Shown: positions 1 to 8,432 of the stretch, one piece after another
Layout of the letters: each line of letters begins with the position of its first letter
Numbering within the stretch: position 1 is the first letter of the stretch
Origin: an uncultured Dongia sp.
Lineage (GTDB): Bacteria > Pseudomonadota > Alphaproteobacteria > Dongiales > Dongiaceae
Direction: 5' to 3'
NCBI RefSeq assembly: GCF_936916975.1
Contig: NZ_CAKZGO010000022.1
Location: 148,807-212,806 of the forward strand
Length of the DNA stretch: 64,000 nucleotides
The notes under the pieces: model-generated
Seen by the model: the letters and a program-made list of their open reading frames with translations, nothing else
The model's database searches: none
Told to the model about the DNA's origin: nothing
Made by a program: the position numbers and the translations under genes

Positions 1-333
1 CAGGGCGGGCAAGCCCAGCGGCACGCCCAGGACCAGTGCCAATTCGGCCTCCAGGCGGTCATGGAGGGGTTCGCCACCGCGGGTCGGCAGCCAGGCGCCG
101 CTCGCCGGATCGTGCTTGAAATGGGCGGCGCCGCTTTTGGGACTGGAAAGCCAGATTTCCTGGTTGGCGCCATGCTTGTTGATGACATAGGTGCCGCCAT
201 CTTCCAGCTTGATGGTCAGGACCGGCCCCTGCAGCTCGATATCGTCGAGCACGTCTTCCATGGCATCCTCGATGGCGACGGTCAGGCGCTTCAGGGTCAG
301 GGTGGCCAGGCGGTCGAAGTCGGAATCGTCCAT
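1..333 (-). CDS. cyaY: Iron donor protein CyaY (frataxin family), 3' end beyond the window
   Basis: Bacterial frataxin, an acidic iron-binding protein that tunes iron supply to the IscS/IscU Fe-S assembly machinery in the cytoplasm. The minus-strand frame stays open for 111 codons from ATG 333 to the window edge, close to the usual full family length. Family marks are the acidic N-terminal helix (MDDSDFDRLA, then VAIEDAMEDVLDDIE), the beta strands LTIKLEDGGTYVINKHGANQEIWLSSPKSG, and the AHFKHD and W-L-P turn. The gene runs off the left edge, so its stop is unseen. Nothing in the neighbourhood contributes to the call. The identification rests on the fold pattern of conserved strands and is fairly secure. 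Confidence 0.85.
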   Translation of the reverse strand, partial: MDDSDFDRLATLTLKRLTVAIEDAMEDVLDDIELQGPVLTIKLEDGGTYVINKHGANQEIWLSSPKSGAAHFKHDPASGAWLPTRGGEPLHDRLEAELALVLGVPLGLPAL

Positions 334-490
334 GCGGCGTTCTTTCTATGGTCGGCCCTGGAATAACCGGCCCGGGACGGGCCTGCAACGGCTATTGTCA
401 AAGCCCCGTTAACCATATTATTGGGTGTCCCTGCGGCCATATCCCTGCTTGCCATATGGGGCCCCCTTGGTTATAAACCGGCCAAATTCG

Positions 491-532
491 CCCAAGGGTC
501 ATGTCCCAAGGGTCTTATCCCATGGGTACGCA
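491..532 (+). repeat. Three 14-bp tandem repeats in the rpmE leader
   Basis: Units begin at 491, 505 and 519, an exact 14-bp period: CCCAAGGGTC+ATGT, CCCAAGGGTC+TTAT, CCCATGGGTA+CGCA. Each begins with an 8-bp palindrome (CCC-WW-GGG). The array ends at the Shine-Dalgarno sequence (CAGGAG, 530-535) of rpmE. It could be a set of operator sites or mutually exclusive small hairpins in the leader RNA. No function is known to me. Confidence 0.6.
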
Positions 533-544
533 GGAGTTTTCGCC

Positions 545-778
545 ATGAAGGCCAACATTCATCCGGAATATCACGAGATCAATGTCGTCATGACCGACGG
601 CACCAAGTTCAAGACCCGCTCGACCTGGGGCAAAGAGGGCGACACGCTCAACCTCGATATCGATCCCAAGTCGCATCCGGCCTGGACCGGCGTTCACCGC
701 CTCCTGGATTCCGGCGGCCAGCTCGCGAAGTTCAACAAGCGCTTCGCCGGCATCGGTCTCAAGAACAACAACGACTAA
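545..778 (+). CDS. rpmE: 50S ribosomal protein L31
   Basis: Structural protein of the large ribosomal subunit at the central protuberance bridge. The 77-residue product begins [20 protein letters not shown] and contains the L31 signature [26 protein letters not shown]. It has no cysteines, so it is the zinc-free form usual in Alphaproteobacteria. The ATG at 545 is preceded by CAGGAG with good spacing. An in-frame upstream ATG at 425 would add a non-homologous extension, so I reject it. A strong GC hairpin plus T-run follows the stop, so the gene is probably transcribed alone. The leader carries unusual 14-bp repeats (491-532). Confidence 0.95.
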   Translation: MKANIHPEYHEINVVMTDGTKFKTRSTWGKEGDTLNLDIDPKSHPAWTGVHRLLDSGGQLAKFNKRFAGIGLKNNND

Positions 779-802
779 GACGGCAATCTACTTGTCGCCG
801 CG

Positions 803-829
803 ACGGCCGCCCCTTGGGGCGGCCGTTTT
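803..829 (+). terminator. Rho-independent terminator of rpmE
   Basis: Perfect inverted repeat ACGGCCGCCCC / GGGGCGGCCGT (803-813 and 816-826) with a 2-base centre, followed by TTTT. It lies 25 bp after the rpmE stop and just before the 3' end of the convergent TerC gene. Confidence 0.8.
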
Positions 830-834
830 GCGTT

Positions 835-1809
835 TCAGGCGGTCGCAGGTCGCGTCCGCCACAGCGAATAGAGGACACCTGCGGCCAGGATGGCGAAGGT
901 GACGCCGAGCGACCAGGAGGCCGGGAACTTCTCCCAGCCGAGGAAGTCGGCGACGAAGATCTTCGACCCGATGAAGACCAGCAGGATCGCCAGCGCCTGT
1001 TTGAGATAGGCGAAGCGGTGGAGGATCGCCGCCAGCGCGAAATAGAGCGCGCGCAGGCCCAGGATCGCAAAGATGTTCGAGGTGTAGACCAGATAGGGAT
1101 CGGTGGTGATGGCGAAGATCGCCGGCACCGAATCCACCGCGAACACCACATCGGCAATCTCGATCAGCACCAGCGCCATGAACAGCGGGGTCACATAGCT
1201 GACAAGACGCCCGCTTTTGCCGTCCATCTGCCGCACGAAGAAGTTCTGGCCATGCAGCTTCTCCGTCACCTTGAACCGACGTTGCATGAATTTCAGCACC
1301 GGGTTGTCGGCCAGATCCGATTCCTTATCGCCCAGCCACAGCATCTTGATGCCGGTGAGGATGAGGAACGCCGCGAAGATATAGAGCACCCAGTGGAATT
1401 CGCTGACCAAAGCGGCGCCGAAGCCGATCATGACGGCGCGCAAGGCGATGGCGCCCAAGATGCCCCAGAACAGCACGCGGTGCTGATACGCCCGCGGGAT
1501 TGCGAAGAAGCTGAAGATGAGGGCGATGACAAAGACGTTGTCGAGGGCGAGGCTTTTTTCGACCACGAAGCCGGTCAGATATTCGACCCCGGCCTGCGAC
1601 CCCAATTGCAGCCAGACGAAGCCGCCGAAGCCAAGGCCCAGTACGATATAGACGCTGGAGAGCAACAGGCTCTCGCGAACCCCGATCTCGCGCGTCTTGC
1701 GATGGAGAATACCGAGGTCGAAGGCCAGCAACGTGGCGACAATGCCGATGAAGGCAAGCCACATCCACAGCGGCTGGCCGAGAAAGAGGGTACTGACAAA
1801 AATATCCAT
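835..1809 (-). CDS. TerC/Alx family integral membrane metal exporter
   Basis: A 324-residue polytopic inner-membrane protein with about nine hydrophobic segments. TerC-family marks are FDLGILHRK near the N-terminus, the charged in-membrane motif SLALDNVFVIALIFSFF with AYQHRVLFWGI, and a second acidic motif IEIADVVFAVDSVPAIFA followed by TSNIFAILGLRALYF. Members such as Alx and MeeF export manganese or protect against metal stress; the substrate here is inferred from the family. The ATG at 1809 (MDIFVSTLF) has GGGGAG five bases upstream and beats an in-frame ATG 39 bp earlier. I looked for the yybP-ykoY manganese riboswitch in the 200 bp upstream and did not recognise it. It is convergent with rpmE. 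Confidence 0.88.
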   Translation of the reverse strand: MDIFVSTLFLGQPLWMWLAFIGIVATLLAFDLGILHRKTREIGVRESLLLSSVYIVLGLGFGGFVWLQLGSQAGVEYLTGFVVEKSLALDNVFVIALIFSFFAIPRAYQHRVLFWGILGAIALRAVMIGFGAALVSEFHWVLYIFAAFLILTGIKMLWLGDKESDLADNPVLKFMQRRFKVTEKLHGQNFFVRQMDGKSGRLVSYVTPLFMALVLIEIADVVFAVDSVPAIFAITTDPYLVYTSNIFAILGLRALYFALAAILHRFAYLKQALAILLVFIGSKIFVADFLGWEKFPASWSLGVTFAILAAGVLYSLWRTRPATA

Positions 1810-2046
1810 GATGCTCCCCGAATGAAGATGAGGGGCAGCTCGCGGCACAGCATTATCTGGAAATCATCTGGAAAGACGTTCCGGACCCGGCATCGAGCTC
1901 ACCCGATGCGGTCCGACATCACGATAAAACGGATATCGTCAGAGGGGCCCGGCCCGCGCTCCCGGAGATGGGGTGGCGGTATCGCAAGATCAACCCCGCC
2001 CGCACAGAAATTTCTGCGACGGGAGAATCCGTGGCAAACTGCCGCC

Positions 2047-2583
2047 ATGGATGAGATCGAGATCGTTCCCTATGATGCGAACTGGCGGGACCTCTTTGCC
2101 GCCGAGGCGGCCAGGCTGCGGGGTGCTCTGGCGCCGGGCCTGATCATCGGCCTGGAGCATTTCGGCAGCACCGCCGTGCCAGGACTCGCTGCCAAGCCGA
2201 TCATCGACATCCTCATCGCCGTCCCCGATCTCGCGCGGGCACGCAGGCAAATGGTCGAGCCGCTGGCGGAACTCGGCTATGCCTTCTGGGCGGACAATCC
2301 AAAGACCGACCGGCTGTTTTTTGTGAAAGGTCTGCCGCCCGCCGGCACAGGCCGCACCCATCACATCCATATTGCCGAACCGGATGCGGAACCCTGGCGT
2401 CGATTGCCCTTCCGCGACTATCTCCGCGCGCATCCGTTGGACGCGCGGCGCTATGAGCAACTGAAGCGCGAGCTCGCCGTCCGATATGCCACGGATCGCG
2501 AGGCCTATACTGCCGCCAAGGAAGACTTCATCTGCGAAATTCTCGCCAAGGCAATCGTGACGGATTCGTCATCAAAGTCATAA
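2047..2583 (+). CDS. GrpB family protein (UPF0157, nucleotidyltransferase-like)
   Basis: A 178-residue protein of the GrpB/UPF0157 family, which has a minimal nucleotidyltransferase fold. The N-terminal VPYDANWRDLFAAEAARLRGAL and the diagnostic GSTAVPGLAAKPIIDILIAV (GS motif with the downstream D-x-x) identify it, and the H-I-H-I segment after the FFVKG strand and the RDYLRAHP motif are typical. No substrate has been established for most members. The ATG at 2047 gives the family's usual length; the reading frame is open far upstream but that part has no homology-like character. It stands alone, with the TerC gene divergent upstream and a phosphatase gene downstream. Confidence 0.85.
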   Translation: MDEIEIVPYDANWRDLFAAEAARLRGALAPGLIIGLEHFGSTAVPGLAAKPIIDILIAVPDLARARRQMVEPLAELGYAFWADNPKTDRLFFVKGLPPAGTGRTHHIHIAEPDAEPWRRLPFRDYLRAHPLDARRYEQLKRELAVRYATDREAYTAAKEDFICEILAKAIVTDSSSKS

Positions 2584-2662
2584 CGTTCTGTCATGGTCGG
2601 TTGGCAATTCTTGCGCCCCGATAGCGATGTCGCTCGCTTGCTCAGCTAACATGGAGTTCCCG

Positions 2663-4240
2663 ATGGCCTTCCGCGTGATCGAAAACCGTCTCTCCCGCCG
2701 CCATTTCTTGCGCAGTACGGCGGCGGCCGGCCTGATCACCGCCGGCAGCCTTGCCTCTCCGCGCCTCAGCCGTGCGGCACAGCGACCGGTCATCACCCAC
2801 GGCGTCCAATCAGGCGATGTCGGCATGGATCACGGTGTCCTGTGGTCGCGCACCGACCGTCCCGCCAACGCGATCTACGAATGGGCGACGACGGAGAGCT
2901 TCCGCGACGTGCGGCACCTGCCCAAGGTGGCAGCGCTGCCGGAATCGGATTTCACCGCCAAGATCCTGGCGACACATCTGCCGCCGGATCAGGAAATTTT
3001 CTACCGCGTGCGGTTCCAGGACCTCGCCGATTCCGGCGTCGACAGCGAACCCGTCATCGGGCATTTCCGCACAGCACCCCGCGGCAAACGCGATGTCTCC
3101 TTCGTCTGGTCGGGCGACACGGTGGGGCAGGGCTGGGGCATCGATGTGGATCGCGGCGGCATGAAGGGCTATGCCACGATGCTCAAGCATGAGCCCGACT
3201 TCTTCATCCATTCCGGCGACAACGTCTATGCCGATGGCCCGCTCGTGCCGGAAATCCTGCTCGCCGACGGCACCAAATGGAAAAACCTGGTGACGCCGGA
3301 AAAATCCAAGGTGGCAGAGACGCTCGACGAATTCCGCGGCCAGTATAAATACAACTTCATGGATGAGAATGTGCGGGCGATGTACGCGCAGGTTCCCGTG
3401 CTCACGCAATGGGACGACCATGAAGTGACCAATAATTGGTCGGATTCAAAAGTCCTGCCCGATGCCTATCAGGAAAAATCGATCGCCCTGCTCGGCGCAA
3501 GAGCTGCGCGCGCGTTCCACGAATACATGCCGATCGCGACCGTGGCGGACGAGCCCAACCGCGTCTACCGCAAGATCGCCTATGGCCCGCTCCTTGATGT
3601 GTTCATGATCGACATGCGCGCCTATCGCGGCCCCAACGGCGACAATCTGGAAAGCCGCACGGACGCCACAAGCGCTTTCCTCGGCACCGATCAACTGAAC
3701 TGGCTGAAGCGGGAATTGGCGCTATCGACAGCGACGTGGAAAGTGATCGCCGCCGACATGCCGCTCTCCCTGCTGGTCTGGAACAACGCCGCCGACAAGA
3801 AGGGCTTCGAGGGCATCTCGAACAACGAGTCCGGCACACCGCTCGGCCGCGAGCTGGAATTTGCCAATCTGCTGCGCTTCATGAAGTCGGCCAAGGTGCG
3901 GAACACGGTCTGGCTGACGGCCGATGTGCATTATACCGCAGCACACTATTACGATCCCAGCCAGGCCGCCTTCCAGGATTTCGACCCGTTCTGGGAGTTC
4001 GTCTCCGGCCCCATCCATGCCGGCAGCTTCGGTCCCAATGAGATCGACAAGACCTTCGGGCCGCAGGTGAAATTCGTGAAGGCCCCGGAGCCGGGCCAAG
4101 AGAAAGTGGGTCCCGCCGCCGGCCTGCAATTCTTCGGTCATGTGAAGATTGCCGCCGACAGCGGGATCATGACAGTCACGTTGCGCGACACCGCCGACAA
4201 CGCCCTCTGGTCGATTGACCTGCCGCCGCAGGGGGCATGA
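2663..4240 (+). CDS. phoD: Alkaline phosphatase D (PhoD family), Tat-exported
   Basis: A secreted phosphomonoesterase/phosphodiesterase for phosphate scavenging, exported folded by Tat. The 525-residue product has the twin-arginine signal LSRRHFLR at residues 10-17 and a hydrophobic stretch ending near RAAQRP. An Ig-like PhoD N-domain (VITHGVQSGDV) follows, then the metallophosphatase with VWSGDT, FIHSGDNVYADGP, WDDHEVTNNW, DMRAYRGPNG and TADVHYTAAHYYDP as metal and active-site motifs. The ATG at 2663 is chosen because GGAG lies six bases upstream; an in-frame ATG at 2651 overlaps that Shine-Dalgarno site. PhoD enzymes generally use Ca2+ and Fe3+. I saw no clear PHO box upstream. A 6-bp hairpin (4244-4258) separates it from the convergent cytochrome gene. 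Confidence 0.9.
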   Translation: MAFRVIENRLSRRHFLRSTAAAGLITAGSLASPRLSRAAQRPVITHGVQSGDVGMDHGVLWSRTDRPANAIYEWATTESFRDVRHLPKVAALPESDFTAKILATHLPPDQEIFYRVRFQDLADSGVDSEPVIGHFRTAPRGKRDVSFVWSGDTVGQGWGIDVDRGGMKGYATMLKHEPDFFIHSGDNVYADGPLVPEILLADGTKWKNLVTPEKSKVAETLDEFRGQYKYNFMDENVRAMYAQVPVLTQWDDHEVTNNWSDSKVLPDAYQEKSIALLGARAARAFHEYMPIATVADEPNRVYRKIAYGPLLDVFMIDMRAYRGPNGDNLESRTDATSAFLGTDQLNWLKRELALSTATWKVIAADMPLSLLVWNNAADKKGFEGISNNESGTPLGRELEFANLLRFMKSAKVRNTVWLTADVHYTAAHYYDPSQAAFQDFDPFWEFVSGPIHAGSFGPNEIDKTFGPQVKFVKAPEPGQEKVGPAAGLQFFGHVKIAADSGIMTVTLRDTADNALWSIDLPPQGA

Positions 4241-4256
4241 CGCGACGCCAGCGGCG

Positions 4257-4799
4257 TCAATCGGTGGCGTCACCCGCTTGCGGCGCGCGCTTGCGACCCG
4301 TGACCATGGCCCGCACCAGGTTCTCCTGGTGGCGGAAGCCGGCCATGATCACGCCGCCCACATGCAGGATGACGAGGGCGAGCAAGACATTGGCCAGCGC
4401 TTCATGGATCTCCTCGACCCAATCGACGCCCCAAAAGGCATCGGTCGTGTAGAGCCAGCCGGTCAGGCATAACCCCGCCATGCAGCTGATGAGCGCCAGG
4501 ATCATCAGGCCGCCGGCCGGATTGTGGCCGAGATAGCGGCGTTCGCGCCCCGTCACGATATCGCGGAGATAGGCGGCAGCGGTCAGTGGTGATCGCACGA
4601 ACTGCGTGAACCTGGCATAGCGCGAACCCACCAGGCCCCAGACCAGCCGGAAGGCGATCAATGCCCCCGCGCTATAGCCGGCCCATTCATGCAGATCGCC
4701 CCATTCCTCGGCGCTGAGCCAGGCAATCGCAAAGCTGGCTACCAGACTCCAATGGAACACGCGCACCAGCGGATCCCAGATCTTGACCGTCGCCGCCAT
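4257..4799 (-). CDS. Cytochrome b561-type b-heme membrane protein
   Basis: A 180-residue di-heme cytochrome b (bacterial cytochrome b561 family) with four membrane helices. Likely heme ligands are His16 in DPLVRVFHWSL, the histidine of DLHEWAGY, and the two in EIHEALANVLLALVILHVGG. Such proteins pass electrons from quinol to periplasmic acceptors or serve superoxide oxidation. The ATG at 4799 gives MAATVKIWDP, the usual start of the family; a longer frame reaches into the neighbouring PepSY gene and is rejected. The gene follows the PepSY gene by 10 bp on the same strand, so the two form an operon, divergent from a two-component system. Confidence 0.88.
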   Translation of the reverse strand: MAATVKIWDPLVRVFHWSLVASFAIAWLSAEEWGDLHEWAGYSAGALIAFRLVWGLVGSRYARFTQFVRSPLTAAAYLRDIVTGRERRYLGHNPAGGLMILALISCMAGLCLTGWLYTTDAFWGVDWVEEIHEALANVLLALVILHVGGVIMAGFRHQENLVRAMVTGRKRAPQAGDATD

Positions 4800-4809
4800 G
4801 ATCCGGTTC

Positions 4810-5070
4810 CTACTTCGACTTGACGACGACGAAGGTCTTCGGATCGAAATAGCTTTCCATCCGAGCGCCCGTGGCATCGGTGCCGTAGACTTCGTAGCAG
4901 CCTTCGTCGATCTTCACTTTCTTGATCGTCCAGCCTTCGGCTTCAAGCTTCTGCTGCAGGACTTCCTTCGGCTGCCATTCGGCTTGCGGAACGTTGCACA
5001 TGTCTTCGGCGGCGGCCGTGCCGATACCGAAGGTGGCCAGAAGGGCGGCGGAAAGGAACAGGCGTTTCAT
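4810..5070 (-). CDS. Small periplasmic PepSY-domain protein
   Basis: An 86-residue exported protein. The signal peptide MKRLFLSAALLATFGIGTAAA is followed by a probable cleavage before EDMCNVP. The mature part is a single PepSY-like unit, with WQPKEVLQQKLEAEGWTIKKVKIDEGCYEVYGTDATGARMESYFDP carrying the typical W-x-I-K-K-V-K and C-Y-E-V-Y pattern. Two cysteines could form a disulfide. PepSY proteins are common partners of cytochrome b561 genes and are usually controlled by an adjacent OmpR/PhoQ-like system, exactly as here. A direct role in modulating the kinase or the cytochrome is inference. Confidence 0.85.
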   Translation of the reverse strand: MKRLFLSAALLATFGIGTAAAEDMCNVPQAEWQPKEVLQQKLEAEGWTIKKVKIDEGCYEVYGTDATGARMESYFDPKTFVVVKSK

Positions 5071-5239
5071 GGTAGACCTCGATGTATGGTTGCGTTGGGG
5101 GTGGTTGCTGCCAGCGGGTTGCCGACGGCCGAACCATCGGCCTCCAAGCTGAAGCCAGGCTGACGGCGCCGACAAAAGTTGTTCAGCTTGGCGTAAGGTA
5201 GGACCTTGAGGATGCAGGCCTATCAAGGAGCCCGGAACG

Positions 5240-5899
5240 ATGCGTGTCTTGCTGATTGAAGACGAACCCGGCCTGGGGCAGGCGGTCCAGGAGCACATCG
5301 CCGCCGCCGGCCATGCGGTCGATTGGGTGCTGCGGCTCGATGACGCAGAAGCCTCGCTGCGCGCCGTCGATTATGGCCTGGTGCTGCTCGACCTTCATCT
5401 GCCGGATGGTGCCGGGCTCGATCTGCTGCGCACCCTGCGGCGGCGCGGCGATGCGCGGCCGGTTATCATTCTCACCGCCCGCGACCAGATACGCGACCGC
5501 ATCGACGGGCTCAACGCGGGCGCCGATGACTATCTCGTGAAACCCTTCGACCTTGATGAATTGCGGGCAAGAGTGGCCGCGGTGGCGCGCCGCTATGCCG
5601 GTAATCCCAACCCGATCGTCCGTCTCGGTACGCTCGACATCGATCAGGCGAACCGGCAGATCTCGCAGGCCGGCAAGCGCATCGATCTCACCGGCCGCGA
5701 ATGGGCGATCCTTGAGCAGTTGCTGCGCCGGCCGAACGGCATCGTCACCAAGGAACAGCTGGAGGAAGCGCTGTATCCCTTTGGCGCCGAGATCGAGAGC
5801 AACACCATCGAGGTCCATGTCAGCCGCCTGCGCAAAAAGCTGGGGCGAGATTTCGTCACGACGTTGCGCGGCATGGGCTACCGGCTGGAACAGGCATGA
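5240..5899 (+). CDS. OmpR/QseB-type response regulator
   Basis: A DNA-binding response regulator of 219 residues. The receiver domain has the acidic pocket E7-D8, phosphoacceptor D51 in LVLLDLHLPDG, the TAR switch and KPF. A winged-helix OmpR domain follows (LTGREWAILEQLLRRPNG ... NTIEVHVSRLRKKLG ... TLRGMGYRLE). It overlaps the downstream kinase by 4 bp (ATGA), so the pair is translationally coupled. It is divergent from the PepSY/cytochrome b561 pair over a 169-bp spacer and is the obvious candidate regulator of that pair. Its closest named types are QseB, PmrA and TctD, and I cannot choose among them. Confidence 0.92.
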   Translation: MRVLLIEDEPGLGQAVQEHIAAAGHAVDWVLRLDDAEASLRAVDYGLVLLDLHLPDGAGLDLLRTLRRRGDARPVIILTARDQIRDRIDGLNAGADDYLVKPFDLDELRARVAAVARRYAGNPNPIVRLGTLDIDQANRQISQAGKRIDLTGREWAILEQLLRRPNGIVTKEQLEEALYPFGAEIESNTIEVHVSRLRKKLGRDFVTTLRGMGYRLEQA

Positions 5900-7224
5900 A
5901 AGAATCCTGGAGTCTCGCGCGGCGGCTGGTTCTGGCCCTCACCCTGGGCCTCGGCGTGCTGTGGCTGGGCGCAGTGGCGGTCTCCGCCCTCGTGACCATG
6001 CACGAGCTCAACGAGGTGTTCGACAGCGCGCTCCAGGAAACAGCGCAGCGCCTGCTGCCGCTGGCGACGGACGATCTCGAGGAACTTGCCGAGGATGATG
6101 ATCGGGCCATCGGTGGCACGGTCGCCGGGCACCGCGAGTATCTGATCTATCAGGTCCGTGACGCCGCGGGGCGCGTCATCCTGCGATCCCATGATGCGCC
6201 GCTGGCGGCTTTCCCGATTCCACTCGTCCATGGATTCAGCGACATGGACGGGCGGCGTTTCTATACCGAGGTGGCGCTGGAAAACGGCTTCGCGATTCAG
6301 GTCGCGGAAAAGGCCGGCCACCGGGCGGAGGCGCTGTTGGACACCCTGATCTGGCTGGCCTCACCACTCTTGCTGCTGCTGCCCCTGGCAGGCAGCATCA
6401 TCTATTGGACCGTTGGCCGCACTGTCCGGCCGATCCGCGCGGTGCGGGAAGCCATCCGTGCGCGCGGTGGATCTAATCTGGCGGTCATTTCCGATGCCGG
6501 ATTGCCCTCGGAACTGGCGCCGATCGTCAAGGATGTGAACCGCTTGCTGGAACGCCTCGGCCGCGCGCTGGAGGCCGAGCGCGCCTTTGCCGCCAACAGC
6601 GCCCATGAATTGCGCACCCCGGTCGCCACTGCCTTGGCGCAGATCCAGCGGCTGGGCGCGGAACTGGAGGGCACACCGCATCAGGCGCGGCTGCAGCAGA
6701 TCACCACTGCCATGCGTCGGCTTGGGCATCTGGTGGAAAAGTTGCTGCAATTGTCGCGGGCCGAAAGCGGCATCGCCATGTCGGAAGAACGCAGCGACCT
6801 CGCACCCGTCATGCGCCTGGTGCTGGACGAAATCGGGCGCCAGACGCCGTTTGCGGGGCGGATCGACTTCGACATGCCGCCCGCGATCCCTCTCATGGCA
6901 GCCATCGACATCGACGCCTTTGCGATCGTGTTCCGCAACCTTGTTGAAAATGCCCTGCTGCATGGCGCAGCGACCGTACCGGTGCGGATCTTCGTCGATG
7001 CGGACCAGCATATTCATGTCGTCAATCGCGGGCCGGCGGTGCCGGCACCGGCAATCCCGCATCTGACCGACCGCTTCACCCGCGGTACCAGCGGCGCGCC
7101 GGGTTCCGGCCTCGGTCTTGCCATCGCCGACACGATCCTGCGGCAGGCAGGCGGCGCATTGGAACTGCACTCGCCCGCCCAGGGCCATGATGACGGCTTC
7201 GAGGCGGTCATCATTCTTGGCTAG
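5896..7224 (+). CDS. Sensor histidine kinase (QseC/PmrB-like)
   Basis: A membrane histidine kinase of 442 residues, partner of the upstream regulator. The first membrane helix lies near residues 10-34, and a periplasmic sensor of about 110 residues follows, rich in acidic residues (DDLEELAEDDDRA), a pattern seen in cation- or peptide-sensing kinases. A second helix (ASPLLLLLPLAGSIIYW) and a HAMP-like stretch lead to the H-box ANSAHELRTP with phospho-acceptor His237, the N-box FRNLVENALLHG and the G-box GSGLGLAIA. The signal it senses is unknown; acidic-patch metal or pH sensing is a guess from composition. Confidence 0.92.
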   Translation: MKESWSLARRLVLALTLGLGVLWLGAVAVSALVTMHELNEVFDSALQETAQRLLPLATDDLEELAEDDDRAIGGTVAGHREYLIYQVRDAAGRVILRSHDAPLAAFPIPLVHGFSDMDGRRFYTEVALENGFAIQVAEKAGHRAEALLDTLIWLASPLLLLLPLAGSIIYWTVGRTVRPIRAVREAIRARGGSNLAVISDAGLPSELAPIVKDVNRLLERLGRALEAERAFAANSAHELRTPVATALAQIQRLGAELEGTPHQARLQQITTAMRRLGHLVEKLLQLSRAESGIAMSEERSDLAPVMRLVLDEIGRQTPFAGRIDFDMPPAIPLMAAIDIDAFAIVFRNLVENALLHGAATVPVRIFVDADQHIHVVNRGPAVPAPAIPHLTDRFTRGTSGAPGSGLGLAIADTILRQAGGALELHSPAQGHDDGFEAVIILG

Positions 7225-7236
7225 ATACCGCCCAAG

Positions 7237-7542
7237 CTAGCTCAGCACCGGCCGCATGAAGCTGCGCTCATAGCTCACGATGCTGCGGTTGCGCTTCTCC
7301 AGGTCGAGCGCCGCCTGGCATCCGGCATCTGTCACCATACGCTGGCGATAATCCTCATAGGCGGCGAAGCTCGGGAAGCTGAACAGTGCCACGGCGATGT
7401 TGTTGGCCCCTTCGCTCGGCAGGAAATAGCCGTGATGGGTGCCGCCCATGCGGTTCACCAACGGAATCCACAGGCGGGCATATTCCTCGAACTCGGCAAG
7501 CTTGTAGGGATCGAGCACGTATTTGAGATGGCAGGTGATCAA
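7237..7542 (-). CDS. NIPSNAP family protein
   Basis: A 101-residue ferredoxin-like (dimeric alpha/beta barrel) protein of the NIPSNAP family. The pattern fits well: strand ITCHLKYVLDPYKLAEFEEYARLWIPLVNRMGGTHHGYFLP, then NNIAVALFSFPSFAAYEDYRQRMVTD, and the C-terminal IVSYERSFMRPV. No enzymatic activity is established for bacterial members. It lies 32 bp downstream of a LysR regulator on the same strand, so the two are probably cotranscribed, and it converges with the kinase gene. Confidence 0.85.
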   Translation of the reverse strand: MITCHLKYVLDPYKLAEFEEYARLWIPLVNRMGGTHHGYFLPSEGANNIAVALFSFPSFAAYEDYRQRMVTDAGCQAALDLEKRNRSIVSYERSFMRPVLS

Positions 7543-7574
7543 GACTGGCTCCTTTTCGAGATGAGGCGTGAAGT

Positions 7575-8432
7575 TCAGATCCGTTGCATCAAATCGCGAC
7601 GCAGAAACTCGTTCAGCCTGTCGACCGCGGCATTGGCCGAGGCCGGGTTGCGCAGGATGCCGATTTCGAGATCTTGCAAGGGCGGCAATCCTTCATCCTC
7701 GCCGATGACGCGCAAGGTCGGCGGCACGCTGCATTGCGCGAGCCCCGCGACCGCGAGCCCAGCCTGGACCACGGCGACGAGCCCGAGCAGGCTGGCGCTC
7801 GAATAGGTGCAGCGATAGGCGATGTCGGCCTCGCCCAAGGCGTGGAGCACATTGGTGCGGGCGACGCAGCCCGGCTCGAACAGGGCGATCGGCAGGGGAT
7901 CGCTCTCCCAGGCGACATGCTGCGGGGACGCCACCCAGATGAACCGCTCTCGCCGCAGAACCTCGAGCGGTTGTGACGGCAGGCGCGAGACGATGGCAAG
8001 GTCGATCCGCCCTTCCTGCATGGTCTTCACCAGCGCACTCGATTGCTCGCAGATGAGTTCCACCGTCACGAAGGGGTGTTCCGCCGCGAAGCGCGACAGC
8101 ACCGGCGGCAGCAGGAAGGCGGCGTAATCGTCCGGCACGCCAAGGCGGACGCTGCCGGCAGCCTCTGGCTGCGTGACACTGGCCCAGGCCTCGTCCGACA
8201 GTTTGAGGAGCCTACGGGCATAGATCAGGAAGCTCTCACCGGCCTGGGTCGGCGTGACCGCGCGCGGCGTGCGGGTCAGGAGCTGCTTGCCCACCGATTG
8301 TTCCAATCGCTGCATCTGCATGCTGATGGCCGATTGGCTGCGCCCGATCTGCGGTGCCGCATGCGAAATGCTGCCGCCCTCGACGACGGCGACAAAGCTG
8401 CGGAGAAGGTCAAGATCAAGGGGTGTTGGCAT
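7575..8432 (-). CDS. LysR-family transcriptional regulator
   Basis: A 285-residue LysR-type regulator. The N-terminal winged helix (DLDLLRSFVAVVEGGSISHAA ... IGRSQSAISMQMQRLEQSVGKQLLTR ... LTQAGESFL-type motif) is followed by a periplasmic-binding-protein-like effector domain from about residue 92 (GSVRLGVPDDYAAFLLPPVLSRFA). The gene is divergent from an EamA exporter over 104 bp, the classic arrangement in which the LysR protein controls the exporter and itself. The AT-rich spacer holds a short palindrome (TGAG-AATA-CTCA, 8453-8464). The inducer is unknown. Confidence 0.92.
   Translation of the reverse strand: MPTPLDLDLLRSFVAVVEGGSISHAAPQIGRSQSAISMQMQRLEQSVGKQLLTRTPRAVTPTQAGESFLIYARRLLKLSDEAWASVTQPEAAGSVRLGVPDDYAAFLLPPVLSRFAAEHPFVTVELICEQSSALVKTMQEGRIDLAIVSRLPSQPLEVLRRERFIWVASPQHVAWESDPLPIALFEPGCVARTNVLHALGEADIAYRCTYSSASLLGLVAVVQAGLAVAGLAQCSVPPTLRVIGEDEGLPPLQDLEIGILRNPASANAAVDRLNEFLRRDLMQRI

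Noticed and set aside
1810..2046. Manganese (yybP-ykoY) riboswitch before terC
   Set aside because: The conserved stems and loops were not found in the leader; only a GGGGAG ribosome-binding site is present.
421..2583. A 720-codon plus-strand open frame across rpmE and terC
   Set aside because: Most of it is antisense to the TerC gene and low in family likeness; only its last 178 codons (GrpB) are a real gene.
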